Assembly (NCBI GenBank): GCA_046294845.1
Contig: JBKBNU010000001.1
Span: 2,232,001-2,296,000 of the forward strand
Length of the DNA: 64,000 nucleotides
Origin: Micavibrio_C sp046294845
GTDB taxonomy: Bacteria; Pseudomonadota; Alphaproteobacteria; Micavibrionales; Micavibrionaceae
Reading direction: 5' to 3'
The notes beneath the pieces are model-generated. The model saw only the letters and a list, made by a program, of their open reading frames with translations, was not told where the DNA came from and did not search any database. Shown here in pieces: positions 9,257 to 18,356 of the stretch. The position numbers were made by a program, and so were the translations under genes. Numbering within the stretch: position 1 is the stretch's first letter; the number at the start of each line of letters is the position of its first letter.

Positions 9257-9433
9257 GATCACTCCGCTAAATGGCATAAAACAACACAAGAAAGACCGGT
9301 TTTGGCGATGCAAAACGCGTATCCTGTTGTAGGAAAGCCCCCGCGACAAATCAACCCGGAAGTTAAGGTTTTGAACAAATGGTCCCCTGATCCAGTCCTT
9401 CCCCCCTCACACAGGTTCAAGGGAGGGTTTTTC

Positions 9434-9461
9434 TTGCGTTTTTGGCCATTTTTGTTATATT
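9434..9461 (+). promoter_or_regulatory. Possible sigma-70 promoter for the transglycosylase-like gene
   Basis: TTGCGT (9434-9439) and TATATT (9456-9461) with a 16-bp spacer, in an A+T-rich stretch 66 bp before the ATG at 9528. A match by eye only; the stretch 9257-9527 must also hold the divergent sucD promoter. Confidence 0.4.
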
Positions 9462-9527
9462 AGTACAAAATTATTTTCATAAATAAGCGGTGTGTGCGGG
9501 CTTTATGGCCCCTCTTTTTGAGTAAAA

Positions 9528-10877
9528 ATGGCGGAAAACAAAGACACTCAGCCCAGACGGGCCCGATTAAGCGACCAGACGGGATGGCAACTGAGGGCCG
9601 CCCACGTCCACAAAGCAAATGCTGGCCGTTCCCCTGCACAATCCGCTCCCGCCCCTGCAAAATCTGCTACCCCGAAACCACAGCAGGTTCAGGCCGCCCC
9701 GCTAGTGTCCTCCGCAGCAACAAGTTCCCTTTCCAGAGGCGCAGCCCACACTTCAGCTTTTATTCAACGCCTGACACCGGTTTGGCAAAGCATCAGCGGC
9801 ATAAGTCAAAACCTGACACCCAGGACAAAGCGTCTGTTGGCAACAGCCGCCATCGCAACCGCTGGTACAGCTTTAACAGTTGCCATGTTGGGCAAGAGCG
9901 ATGATAGTCAGGAACACAATCAAATAGCCCAGACATCACAAATGGCCGAGGGCCGGATTATGGGCACGGGCGCTCCCTATGAACGACCAGAATCATCGCC
10001 TTCCACCCCTTCGTGGGTAAGAACCCCCCACCAAGAAACAGCTGATATGCTTTTGGAAAGATACAAAGCCTATCAACTGCGTGGTCAGGAAGCTTACGAA
10101 GCCCGTCAAAGAATTCATCAACGCCGTCGCCCACATGATTCATTTGAAAGCGCCGTTCGTGGTCCGAAAGACATTGATCTAAGTCGCGTCAGCCCTCATA
10201 CAACACAGCTGATTGCCACCGCCTCTTACGAGAATGGACTTAACCCGTTGTTGCTGCCGCGCCTTTTTGTCAAGGAAAGCGGTTTTAATCCGTATGCCAA
10301 ATCGGATACCACAGCAGCCGGCATGTGCCAGTTCACTGAACAGACATTTCTGGCAACACTTTACCGTGAGGGTGACGCTCTGGGTTTTGGCAGTTATGCC
10401 GACAAAATCATGCTAAAAAAGGGCAAGACATCCACCTATTACAGCGCTGGCCGTCATCAGACCCAGACTTTGAATTTAAGGTATAAACCTGAATTTGCTG
10501 TTCCTCTGTGCGCCGCCCACATTCGTTATGAACTTGATTTGCTGAACAGGCATGTTGGCAGACCCATGACGATTGCTGATTCAGCCATTTCCCATTTCAC
10601 GGGATGGGGCGTCGCCAAGGACATCATCAAGGCCTATGACAACCCGAGAGAACATAATACACCTGCATACCTTTATGCTGAAAAAAGCAATTACCGTGGC
10701 TCGGCCACCAACATGAGGATGTTTTTCCAAAACGGAAACCCAAGACATCCTTATACAGTGGCTCAATTCTATGAGCGCCATGTCAGAATGGTTGGTAATG
10801 AGCCTGCTTTGGCTACGAAATCACAAATGCAAGCCTATAACGCTGCTATGAGCCAGTCAGGGAAACTTGCTCCCTAG
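9528..10877 (+). CDS. Membrane-anchored lytic transglycosylase-like protein
   Basis: 449 residues. A basic, Ala/Pro/Gln-rich N-terminal region is followed by one TM segment at about 103-121 (LLATAAIATAGTALTVAML), a linker and then a goose-lysozyme-like SLT domain: LIATASYENGLNPLLLPRLF, then FVKESGFNPYAKS with the presumed catalytic Glu near residue 250, and AAGMCQFTEQTF. This fold cleaves peptidoglycan glycan strands. The topology (cytoplasmic N terminus, periplasmic catalytic part) is inferred. It lies on the plus strand inside a minus-strand TCA cluster. The ribosome-binding site before the ATG is weak. Confidence 0.75.
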   Translation: MAENKDTQPRRARLSDQTGWQLRAAHVHKANAGRSPAQSAPAPAKSATPKPQQVQAAPLVSSAATSSLSRGAAHTSAFIQRLTPVWQSISGISQNLTPRTKRLLATAAIATAGTALTVAMLGKSDDSQEHNQIAQTSQMAEGRIMGTGAPYERPESSPSTPSWVRTPHQETADMLLERYKAYQLRGQEAYEARQRIHQRRRPHDSFESAVRGPKDIDLSRVSPHTTQLIATASYENGLNPLLLPRLFVKESGFNPYAKSDTTAAGMCQFTEQTFLATLYREGDALGFGSYADKIMLKKGKTSTYYSAGRHQTQTLNLRYKPEFAVPLCAAHIRYELDLLNRHVGRPMTIADSAISHFTGWGVAKDIIKAYDNPREHNTPAYLYAEKSNYRGSATNMRMFFQNGNPRHPYTVAQFYERHVRMVGNEPALATKSQMQAYNAAMSQSGKLAP

Positions 10878-10917
10878 ATCATCGAACAGGATACCAAAAA
10901 TATAGGGTTATTCAGCC

Positions 10918-11409
10918 TTACAGCGGCCTGGGCTGGTTGTGGTGCAGCACCTTGTGGGCCCTGACTTCCAGATCATTCGAAGGTGTATAGACATCTTTCA
11001 CGCCATTGCGCTCGCACAACGCCTGGAAACGCGGATCTTCGAGATATTTGCCCAACAGGCCCAAACCATTACCCATGCCATCGCGGGCGATCACTTCCAT
11101 GACAGGTTCCAAATGTATCGATAGATGCACAGACTCTTTATTAAAGGGGTGGGTCCCGCCGCCAGCAATCAGCACACGAGAAGCCCCATTGAAATAATCA
11201 TAGAGATCTTCCATCAAGCCGCCCAGCGGAGCTGAGGCCTGCTCCCAGGCAAAGCGCATATGCTTCTGAACACCACCAAAGCCAACATCACGGCCCGCAG
11301 CGTAGGCAGTACTGATCTGTTCGAGCTTGCCAACATTAGCTTCGCGCGCTTGCACATCACGCTCAAGGGCCTGATCATAGGCGACATCAAGGGCTAAAGA
11401 AGAAGACAT
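10918..11409 (-). CDS. Unknown soluble protein between sucC and sucD
   Basis: 163 residues, without signal peptide or TM helix, helical and charged at the start (ALDVAYDQALERDVQAREAN). It has a Gly-rich SRVLIAGGGTHPFNKESVH segment in the middle. I do not recognise it. It starts 48 bp past the sucC terminator stem and converges on the transglycosylase-like gene, from which it is separated by 40 bp. The usual alphaproteobacterial order places sucD directly after sucC, so this gene and its plus-strand neighbour are insertions into that order. Confidence 0.65.
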   Translation of the reverse strand: MSSSLALDVAYDQALERDVQAREANVGKLEQISTAYAAGRDVGFGGVQKHMRFAWEQASAPLGGLMEDLYDYFNGASRVLIAGGGTHPFNKESVHLSIHLEPVMEVIARDGMGNGLGLLGKYLEDPRFQALCERNGVKDVYTPSNDLEVRAHKVLHHNQPRPL

Positions 11410-11450
11410 TTTACTCTACCTGTTTCGTTCCGCTTTCGGGTCTTTGTTAT

Positions 11451-11485
11451 AAAAAAGCAGGCCCACCATAGCGCGGAGGGCCTGC
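11451..11485 (-). terminator. Rho-independent terminator downstream of sucC
   Basis: Stem GCAGGCCC (11457-11464) pairs with GGGCCTGC (11478-11485). On the minus strand the hairpin is followed by a T run (six A residues at 11451-11456 on the plus strand). It lies 45 bp past the sucC stop. Confidence 0.88.
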
Positions 11486-11529
11486 AAAATGCAAATTTCC
11501 AACTTGCTGCGTCGCAAAGCGACCTTCGA

Positions 11530-12732
11530 TCAGGCTGCCATAGCCTGTTTGGTTGCATCAACAACCTTTTTGGCGGCGTCGGCCAGATTGTCGGCAGGAA
11601 TAATTGCCAACCCTGATTTGGAAAGGATTTCCTTGCCTTTTTCGACATTGGTTCCTTCCAGACGCACCACCAAAGGCACACTCAGAGAAACTTCCTTGGC
11701 AGCGGCGATAATGCCTTCGGCAATAATGTCACATTTCATGATCCCGCCGAAAATGTTCACCAGAACGCCCTTCACCTTCGGGTCGGACAAGATGATTTTG
11801 AAAGCCGCTGTAACTTTTTCCTTGTTGGCACCACCGCCCACATCGAGGAAGTTGGCAGGCTCGCCGCCATAAAGCTTGATGATGTCCATGGTAGCCATGG
11901 CCAGACCGGCCCCGTTCACCATACAGCCGATATTGCCATCCAGTGCCACATAAGACAGATCGTAATTCTTGGCGATTGTTTCTTTTTCGTCTTCTTCGGA
12001 CTCATCGCGCATGGCAGCTACATCCGGATGACGGAACAAACCGTTATCATCGAAGTTCATTTTGGCATCCAGCGCCATCACTTCGTCCTTGTCGGTCACA
12101 ATCAACGGGTTGATCTCAACGATTGAGGCATCGAGATCAACAAAAGCCTTGTACAAAGCGGCAAAGAATTTTTGCGCACTCTTGTTGGCATTGCCCTCAA
12201 AACCCAGCGCAAAAGCAAGCTCGCGCGCGTGGAAAGGCTGGAAACCTGCAACTGGATCAATTGCCACCTTGATAATTTTTTCAGGATGGGTTTCGGCCAC
12301 TTCTTCAATGTCCATACCGCCTTCGGTAGATGCCATGAACGTAATGCGGCTTGTCGCGCGATCCAGCAATACTGAGCAGTAATATTCCTTCTTGATGTCA
12401 ACGCCGTCTGTGACGTAAAGACGCTGCACTTCCTTACCTTCGGCACCCGTCTGCTTTGTAACCAGAACCTGCCCCAGCATGGCTTCTGCTGCAGCTTTCA
12501 CCTCATCAGCCGTCTTGCAGAGTCGTACACCGCCTTTGCCTTCGGGATTATTCTTGAAGCGCCCTGCCCCGCGGCCACCCGCATGAATTTGTGCCTTCAC
12601 CACGTACAAAGGGCCCGGCAATTGTCCGGCTACCTTTACAGCTTCATCAACGGTCATAGCCGCAATACCGTCCGGTACGGGCACACCATATTGCTTGAGG
12701 AGAGTTTTGGCCTGGTACTCGTGAATGTTCAT
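11530..12732 (-). CDS. sucC: Succinyl-CoA synthetase beta subunit
   Basis: 400 residues, normal length. It starts MNIHEYQAKTLLKQYGVPVP. The ATP-grasp half contains VVKAQIHAGGRGAG, KPEGKGGVRL-like residues and the nucleotide site region VEINPLIVT. The C-terminal ligase half has GCMVNGAGLAMATMD, FLDVGGGA and FGGIMKCDIIAEGI. With SucD it makes succinate, CoA and ATP (or GTP) in the TCA cycle. A strong terminator follows, so this gene is transcribed separately from sucD. Confidence 0.97.
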   Translation of the reverse strand: MNIHEYQAKTLLKQYGVPVPDGIAAMTVDEAVKVAGQLPGPLYVVKAQIHAGGRGAGRFKNNPEGKGGVRLCKTADEVKAAAEAMLGQVLVTKQTGAEGKEVQRLYVTDGVDIKKEYYCSVLLDRATSRITFMASTEGGMDIEEVAETHPEKIIKVAIDPVAGFQPFHARELAFALGFEGNANKSAQKFFAALYKAFVDLDASIVEINPLIVTDKDEVMALDAKMNFDDNGLFRHPDVAAMRDESEEDEKETIAKNYDLSYVALDGNIGCMVNGAGLAMATMDIIKLYGGEPANFLDVGGGANKEKVTAAFKIILSDPKVKGVLVNIFGGIMKCDIIAEGIIAAAKEVSLSVPLVVRLEGTNVEKGKEILSKSGLAIIPADNLADAAKKVVDATKQAMAA

Positions 12733-12916
12733 CGGGCAACCCCTAGAAAAAAGTTTTGAATCTTACCCGCATTACATACCGCGCCCGAGGGGTCCCATCA
12801 ACCCTGTTGCAGTGCCAAAACCGCAGCTTTCCTCAGTTCCCGCCAAACATACGTGGTTATACACAGGTAAACAGAAGATTAATTTTCCCTAAAATTGTAT
12901 GTTCTTTACCATAACT

Positions 12917-12945
12917 TTGCTTTTTTTTAATCTTTTTGGTAAATT
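12917..12945 (+). promoter_or_regulatory. Possible promoter for the coiled-coil protein gene
   Basis: TTGCTT (12917-12922) and TAAATT (12940-12945) with a 17-bp spacer in a strongly A+T-rich tract, 45 bp before the GTG at 12991. An imperfect inverted repeat around CACAATTGTG (12957-12966) follows. The remainder of 12733-12990 shows no gene. Confidence 0.4.
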
Positions 12946-12990
12946 ATAGGGGTACGCACAATTGTGTACTCTTAGGGGATTTTTTAAAAA

Positions 12991-14871
12991 GTGGCGTTAT
13001 TTCAACAAGAAAACGGTTATGTGAAGGCGGGTTTTGAACCCAAACCAATCGGAGCGATGGCATGGGCCAAGGGTGACCTTTCCACGGCTTTCCGCGAACC
13101 TGTTCACAAAAAACCATCGGCAGAAATCAAACAAGCGCCCCGCGCTGAAAAACCTGCCGTAGCTGCAGAAAATACCGCCAAAGCAGAAGCACCCCGCGTA
13201 CAAACTTCAGAGCCACAAGCTAAGGCCGCCACCAAGCAGGCGCCACAAGAAACGCCTGCACCGGCAAAGGCTGCAATCGATACACCGGATGTCTCTGATG
13301 CCACGAGCGCACAGGCCCCCGTCGCTCCTCAAGAGCCCCAAACCAATCCCCTTAACGTTGCCGCTGTTGATGTGGTAGCAGACAGCACAGCCAAACCGAC
13401 CGTACACGATCCGGCCAAGGCCTTCCGCGTAGGTCTGGTTGATGACGGCAGCGAAGCTGCCCGTGTGCGCAAATATCATCGCGATATCGACAAGGCCATT
13501 GATAATCAATACAGCGATGATGGCAGAAAAGTAAGAAACACATTGATGCAGCAGGCCATCCTGAGCCAGCAGCAGCAGGATTTTATGCGTTCGCAGGAAT
13601 ATGCGACAGCGATGGCTTTGACCGATCAGGAATTGAAAAAATTATATAAGGAACGCGACGAGCTCGCGACGGAAATTGATGAACTTAAGCAACTTCAACA
13701 GCAACAATCCGAACGCGTTGAAACGCTTGAAAGCGAAGAAGCAGCCCATGTGCAGCGCGATCAGGACTTAAATGATCTAAAACGCCAGAAAGAATCTCAC
13801 GAGGTTGATGCCAAGGCCTATTTTGCCGCCGAAGCAGAATTCAACAAGTACGAAGATAAAGTCAATGCCATACCCAGCATGAAAACCATTATCAATGGCG
13901 ACAATGTTTATCTTCGATCTGAAGACGGGATGAGTCTGTACAAAATCGATCAGGATGGAAACACTGTAAAAGTCGATGAAATGGCAGAGTTCCCTCTTAG
14001 CTGCCCTGCTGAAACAAAAACTTTCATGCGCAAGACTGCCGATGGTGGCATTGAGTATGTCAATGAACACGGCACTGTCCTCAATCAAAAACAAACTGAA
14101 TTAATGAATGCCCATCTAGCCGCTCAAGGCAAAAAACCGGAAGATGTGATGGGTAATTACGATGAATATAAAGCGGCTGTGGAAGATCCCGCCCGTGTGG
14201 CTGCGCAAGACAAGTTGATAGCAGCCGGAGAGAAAGCCGGCGAGAGTCAGGTGAAACTGTGGAAAGAAGCTGATAGGTTGGGAATGTCAGCAGATCAACT
14301 TGATCGTATTGATATCGAGATTGAAAAAAATAAAAAATCGCTTGAAGAAAAGCGTATTGAACTTGAAAAAGCCCGGGCTGATGTATCAGTAACGAAAGAG
14401 CAACTGGCCCTTAAGGAAGCAGATTTCAAAGACCTCGAGGAAGAGATCAGGCTGACCGAACAATTCAAGGTAGACATGGCTAATGGTAAGTTCAAGACCA
14501 CAGCAGAAATGGTTCAGGCAATGCCCCCTAGCATCAAGGCCGACTACGAGCTTTGTATGTCGGGTAAAGATCCTTCTGCTGAAGCTTCCGCGCAATGCCT
14601 TGCTCCAGTTATGGGTAAGGATGTAACCATAGATGATATAAAAACATCATTATCTGGCAACTCCCCATCTACATCAGCTGATAACACCAGCCGCGCCAAT
14701 GGTTCGGCCACGGACAGCGGTATTAAGGTCTCTGCCGACGTCGGATCGCAATTTGATGCCGCCAGCAAAGGTACAACTCCGGCCAATACCGATACGCCAA
14801 CGCCGGATGGCCCGGCCATGACTCCTCCGCGCCAAAATCTGGTGGCTGCCCAGAGCATGAATGGCCCTTAA
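12991..14871 (+). CDS. Long coiled-coil protein of unknown function
   Basis: 626 residues from a GTG start, with AGGGGA 12 bp upstream. The first 150 residues are Ala/Pro/Lys-rich and low in complexity. Two long coiled-coil regions follow (about 195-280, KKLYKERDELATEIDELK..., and about 430-500, IEIEKNKKSLEEKRIELEKA). A globular-looking stretch lies between them, and the tail is Ser/Thr/Pro-rich. There is no signal peptide and no TM helix, so it may be cytoplasmic or exported by another route. It stands between two plus-strand peptidoglycan-enzyme genes and could belong with them; that is inference. Confidence 0.7.
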   Translation: MALFQQENGYVKAGFEPKPIGAMAWAKGDLSTAFREPVHKKPSAEIKQAPRAEKPAVAAENTAKAEAPRVQTSEPQAKAATKQAPQETPAPAKAAIDTPDVSDATSAQAPVAPQEPQTNPLNVAAVDVVADSTAKPTVHDPAKAFRVGLVDDGSEAARVRKYHRDIDKAIDNQYSDDGRKVRNTLMQQAILSQQQQDFMRSQEYATAMALTDQELKKLYKERDELATEIDELKQLQQQQSERVETLESEEAAHVQRDQDLNDLKRQKESHEVDAKAYFAAEAEFNKYEDKVNAIPSMKTIINGDNVYLRSEDGMSLYKIDQDGNTVKVDEMAEFPLSCPAETKTFMRKTADGGIEYVNEHGTVLNQKQTELMNAHLAAQGKKPEDVMGNYDEYKAAVEDPARVAAQDKLIAAGEKAGESQVKLWKEADRLGMSADQLDRIDIEIEKNKKSLEEKRIELEKARADVSVTKEQLALKEADFKDLEEEIRLTEQFKVDMANGKFKTTAEMVQAMPPSIKADYELCMSGKDPSAEASAQCLAPVMGKDVTIDDIKTSLSGNSPSTSADNTSRANGSATDSGIKVSADVGSQFDAASKGTTPANTDTPTPDGPAMTPPRQNLVAAQSMNGP

Positions 14872-14911
14872 GTCAAGATTTGGGGTAGCTGAAAGAAATA
14901 TTCTAAATTTA

Positions 14912-14941
14912 TTGACAAATCCGGACGGTTTCCGGTACATT
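14912..14941 (+). promoter_or_regulatory. Sigma-70-like promoter with an inverted repeat in its spacer
   Basis: TTGACA (14912-14917) and TACATT (14936-14941), 18 bp apart, 51 bp before the TTG start of the lysozyme-like gene. The spacer contains CCGGA (14921-14925) and TCCGG (14931-14935) as an inverted repeat, a possible operator. Confidence 0.6.
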
Positions 14942-14992
14942 TAAGCTAACCAAACAAAAATATAATAATTTGGATTTATTAGAGGGTGTAAT

Positions 14993-16045
14993 TTGACTGA
15001 TAATCCAACCACATTAGGGAATTATGACTATCCGGCCGAACAAGGCCGGAGTGGTGTTTCTTTCTCTTCTGCTGCCCCTCAGGGTATTCAGACATCTTCT
15101 CCGCGCCCGAAGGGTGCCTTCAGTCAGGCTGCCGAACAACAGACCAACCCGTCCCAATATAAAGATCAGGGTGTTATCAACCAGTTCCTGATCAACATCA
15201 TGTTGCTGCTGACGGGCCTTCTGGACCCGAATAATAAAGCCAACGGCGGCCTGATTGGCCTGATTTCCAAGGCTTTTGGCTTCGAGAACAATGACGACTT
15301 CACAAGGCTTCAAAAAGACCTGAAAACCAATGGCCGCGATAGCGTTCGCGACAACATGGATTTCAGCCGCTTTGACCGCAGCGCAGCCCTTGCTGCCGCC
15401 CGTCAGGGCCAGCCACTTGTTGCCCAAAATGCCTACGGCAGCCAAATGCTGGAAGTTATTGGCAAGCACGAGTCCGGCGGTGATTATAACCGTGTATTTG
15501 CCCACAAAGGAATTAAACGCGTTGATCTGACCAATATGAGCCTTAATCAGGTTATGGATTGGCAGCGTGCCTATGTGAACGAGCAAAAAGATCAAGGCTA
15601 TTCGCAAGATAACCGCTCGGCTGCTGCTGGCAAGTACCAGATTATGCGTGCCACACTGGCCCAATCCATGAAAGAGCTGGGTCTGCGTGGCGATGAAAAA
15701 TTCGATGAGGCTATGCAGGACCGCATTGCGGCGCACTTGCTCGAGAAACGTGGCTACAGCGCCTATCTTGAGGGCCGTAAATCGGAACGTGATTTTATGA
15801 AAGGCCTGTCCAGTGAATGGGCCTCCCTGCCAAAAGATGCCTCTGGTGTCGGCGTTCATGATGGCGTGGGTACAAACAAAGCTGCCAGAAATGCATATGG
15901 CACAGTTCTGGTTGCAGCAGAGCGTGATCAGGGCCTTTCGAATACATTCGAAAATGTTCGCCGCGGCCCGCCGCCAGAAACGTCGGCCACGGTAGCGGCT
16001 GTTCGCCCGGAAAGGCCGGCTGCAGGAGCCTTGGCCCCAACCTAA
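14993..16045 (+). CDS. Lysozyme-like (phage endolysin-type) muramidase domain protein
   Basis: 350 residues from a TTG preceded by AGAGGGTG at ideal spacing. The first 145 residues are polar with one hydrophobic stretch (INQFLINIMLLLTGLL). The C-terminal half has MLEVIGKHESGGDYNRVF (candidate catalytic Glu at residue 160), AAGKYQIMRATL at 211-222 and SSEWASLP further on. This order resembles lambda-R-type transglycosylases (SAGRYQL ... WASLP). It should cleave peptidoglycan glycan strands. There are no other phage genes nearby, so it is more likely a host cell-wall enzyme than a prophage remnant. Target and export route are unknown. Confidence 0.7.
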   Translation: MTDNPTTLGNYDYPAEQGRSGVSFSSAAPQGIQTSSPRPKGAFSQAAEQQTNPSQYKDQGVINQFLINIMLLLTGLLDPNNKANGGLIGLISKAFGFENNDDFTRLQKDLKTNGRDSVRDNMDFSRFDRSAALAAARQGQPLVAQNAYGSQMLEVIGKHESGGDYNRVFAHKGIKRVDLTNMSLNQVMDWQRAYVNEQKDQGYSQDNRSAAAGKYQIMRATLAQSMKELGLRGDEKFDEAMQDRIAAHLLEKRGYSAYLEGRKSERDFMKGLSSEWASLPKDASGVGVHDGVGTNKAARNAYGTVLVAAERDQGLSNTFENVRRGPPPETSATVAAVRPERPAAGALAPT

Positions 16046-16186
16046 AATCAGAACAACACTTTGATTTTAAATAATTTTTTCAATTCCTGAACCCCTACCT
16101 TTCTACAACAAAGAGGCAGGGGTTTGACTTTATTGATATTTTTTATGATTATCCAAGGTGTCCGCAACCCCCTTGGAAGGTTATCC

Positions 16187-16609
16187 ATGAAACGTTTCCC
16201 GCTATTAAGAGTCGCCTTCGTCAGCGCAGTATTGCTCGTGACCTCAGCCCCCTCACACGCCACGGCGACAAAAGACGATCTAGGTCTTACAACTAATCCC
16301 ACTTGTACCAACGGAACGGCCCTTCAAAATGTCCTGAGCACGTGGAAACAGTTGCCGTCGGGAGAGAAGGCTTCAACAGGGAAGTGGGAATTGGAGATAT
16401 ACAAAAACACTGAAGCGCCAGCATGGACAGTAACAGGCAAAAGCTTGGACAATAGCGTACCTTCATACAGACTTTGCCTCATGGCAACAGGGAAAGGCGA
16501 TTACACCACCCAGAAATGGTACCAGCAGTATTTCGCCAAGAAGCCTGTGACAGAGCCGATTCCTCCTGTTGCACGTGATACAACCAATCCGGCACCGAAA
16601 ATCCCCTGA
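16187..16609 (+). CDS. Small secreted protein of unknown function
   Basis: 140 residues from the ATG at 16187, preceded by GGAAGG; an upstream in-frame start at 16124 would bury the signal peptide and is less likely. A signal peptide (MKRFPLLRVAFVSAVLLVTS, cleavage after SHA) leads to a mature protein of about 115 residues with two cysteines (PTCTNG and RLCLMA) that could form a disulfide, and a Pro-rich C terminus. Presumably periplasmic. No family recognised. Confidence 0.65.
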   Translation: MKRFPLLRVAFVSAVLLVTSAPSHATATKDDLGLTTNPTCTNGTALQNVLSTWKQLPSGEKASTGKWELEIYKNTEAPAWTVTGKSLDNSVPSYRLCLMATGKGDYTTQKWYQQYFAKKPVTEPIPPVARDTTNPAPKIP

Positions 16610-16640
16610 AAGAAACTGTTCTTCTGGATGAAGGAATGAG

Positions 16641-16668
16641 AAAAGGGCTCTCAAGCGAGAGCCCTTTA
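16641..16668. terminator. Bidirectional terminator between two convergent genes
   Basis: GGGCTCTC (16645-16652) pairs with GAGAGCCC (16657-16664) around a four-base loop. It is flanked by AAAA on the left and TTTAAATTT on the right, so it can serve both the plus-strand secreted-protein gene and the minus-strand mdh. Confidence 0.85.
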
Positions 16669-16689
16669 AATTTATCTATCAATCTGTGA

Positions 16690-17640
16690 TCAAGCGGCCT
16701 TATTGATCACTTCCATCAGGCCTTTCACAGCATTCACGGAATGATCGAACATGGCTTTTTCTTCGGGATTCAATTCGATCTCGATGATTTTTTCGACACC
16801 CTTGGCACCGATAACAACCGGTACACCAATATAAAGTCCGTTCACGCCATATTCGCCATTCAGTTTGGCAGCACAAGGCAGAACACGTTTTTTGTCTTTC
16901 AGGAAGCTTTCAGCCATCGCAATCGCGCTTGCGGCTGGCGCATAGAACGCAGAACCCGTTTTCAGCAGGTTGACAATCTCGGCACCGCCATCACGCGTAC
17001 GCTGGACGATCTTGTCGATTTTCTCTTGTGTGCTCCAACCCATTTTCACGAGGTCAGGAAGTGGGATGCCGCCCACCGTCGAATAACGCACCAGCGGTAC
17101 CATTGTATCGCCATGACCGCCCAGAACGAAGGCTGACACATCCTCAACAGATACACCAAATTCTTCGGACAGGAAGAAACGGAAGCGGGCAGAATCAAGC
17201 ACGCCGGCCATCCCGACAACCATTTGTGAAGGCAGACCTGTGACACGTTGCATCACTTCAACCATCACATCGAGCGGGTTGGTAATGACAATCACAAAAG
17301 CGTTCGGTGCGTATTTCTTTATGTTTTCACCCACGGTCTGGATAATACCGCTATTGATGCCGATCAGGTCATCACGGCTCATGCCCGGCTTGCGCGGTAT
17401 ACCGGCTGTTACGATAACCACATCCGAGTCCTTGATCGCGGCATAATCATTGCTGCCTGTGAAAGAGCCATCAAAACCATCAACCGGTGCGGCTTCGGCG
17501 ATATCAAGCGCCTTGCCCTGCGGCACACCTTCAGCAACATCGACCAGAACGATATCACCCAGTTCTTTCAAACCTGCCAGCAGGGCCAATGTGCCACCAA
17601 TCTGACCGGCGCCAATCAAAGAAATCTTATTCCGTGCCAT
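16690..17640 (-). CDS. mdh: Malate dehydrogenase (LDH-like type)
   Basis: 316 residues from the ATG at 17638-17640, preceded by CGGAG; the frame extends upstream but without family similarity. It oxidises malate to oxaloacetate with NAD. Visible signatures are the Rossmann start ISLIGAGQIGGTLALLAG, the Asp at the end of beta-2 (DIVLVDVAEG), substrate-binding arginines in IPRKPGMSRDDL, VITNPLDVM and the catalytic His in LGGHGDTMVPL. The type is the lactate-dehydrogenase-like MDH usual in alphaproteobacteria. It is head of the mdh-suc region but separated from sucC by three plus-strand genes. Confidence 0.97.
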   Translation of the reverse strand: MARNKISLIGAGQIGGTLALLAGLKELGDIVLVDVAEGVPQGKALDIAEAAPVDGFDGSFTGSNDYAAIKDSDVVIVTAGIPRKPGMSRDDLIGINSGIIQTVGENIKKYAPNAFVIVITNPLDVMVEVMQRVTGLPSQMVVGMAGVLDSARFRFFLSEEFGVSVEDVSAFVLGGHGDTMVPLVRYSTVGGIPLPDLVKMGWSTQEKIDKIVQRTRDGGAEIVNLLKTGSAFYAPAASAIAMAESFLKDKKRVLPCAAKLNGEYGVNGLYIGVPVVIGAKGVEKIIEIELNPEEKAMFDHSVNAVKGLMEVINKAA

Positions 17641-17817
17641 TTTAAAAACTCCGTTTCTGGTCAACAAAAAATTCCGTAAGTAAGACATAGCGCCTTTAGA
17701 CCCTGCGGGCAAGACAGGGAAAAACACTCCCTCGATGAATTATCATAACGCCTTGCCAAGTTCCCAGGCCCGCCCTATGCTGAGCATCAACAAGCTAAAA
17801 ACAGGGATTTTCAAGCC

Positions 17818-18348
17818 ATGACCCATCATATTTTCCCCGACAATTCTTTCCCGAACGATACCCCGTTCAAGGATTTGTTCCGCGAGAAAAGTTATGGGTT
17901 TGCCGATATTAAAAATCTGCGGACGTCCCTGCATTACAGCCGCTCGGTCGCCGAAGGACCATGGTATCAGTATGAGGTTGCCATCGGCCACGCCTGTAAA
18001 CAGGACGATGGAAATTTCCATGTTTTTGTCATTCGCTCGAAAATACGGGAGAACAATATCGATCATGTTCTCTGTTCATCGGCATCCGATGTAGCCAACG
18101 AACCTGCTTTTGGTTGCAAACCCCATGAAGTGATTGATGTCTTGACCGAGTTAGATAAGAAATTGGCCGCAGAGTCATTCCGCTCTCTACCCTACCCGCA
18201 CAACGCTCCCCTGCGCATTCATGACGATTTGCATTTTCGCGTAGCGGCACGCCTTGTGCATCCGCGCAGTCCCGACAATAGCTACACCAGTTTTACCAAG
18301 GCCGACATCCTGTACAACCAGAACCTGCTGCGTTTACAGATGCTCTAG
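17818..18348 (+). CDS. Unknown protein
   Basis: 176 residues with AGGG upstream of the ATG. It has no signal peptide or TM helix; His and Asp residues are frequent and the ending is NQNLLRLQML. It lies alone on the plus strand, converging with the DUF2336 gene with only 8 bp between the stops. I recognise no domain. The codon pattern resembles its core neighbours, so it is probably a real resident gene. Confidence 0.6.
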   Translation: MTHHIFPDNSFPNDTPFKDLFREKSYGFADIKNLRTSLHYSRSVAEGPWYQYEVAIGHACKQDDGNFHVFVIRSKIRENNIDHVLCSSASDVANEPAFGCKPHEVIDVLTELDKKLAAESFRSLPYPHNAPLRIHDDLHFRVAARLVHPRSPDNSYTSFTKADILYNQNLLRLQML

Positions 18349-18356
18349 GCTGATGG

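Noticed and set aside
9400..9433. C-rich/G-rich hairpin with a T run as a plus-strand terminator
   Set aside because: Only five or six base pairs with a long loop, and no plus-strand gene ends upstream of it.
14993..16045. Prophage endolysin marking a prophage
   Set aside because: No phage structural, terminase, holin or integrase genes adjoin it; the neighbours are TCA genes and another wall-hydrolase gene.
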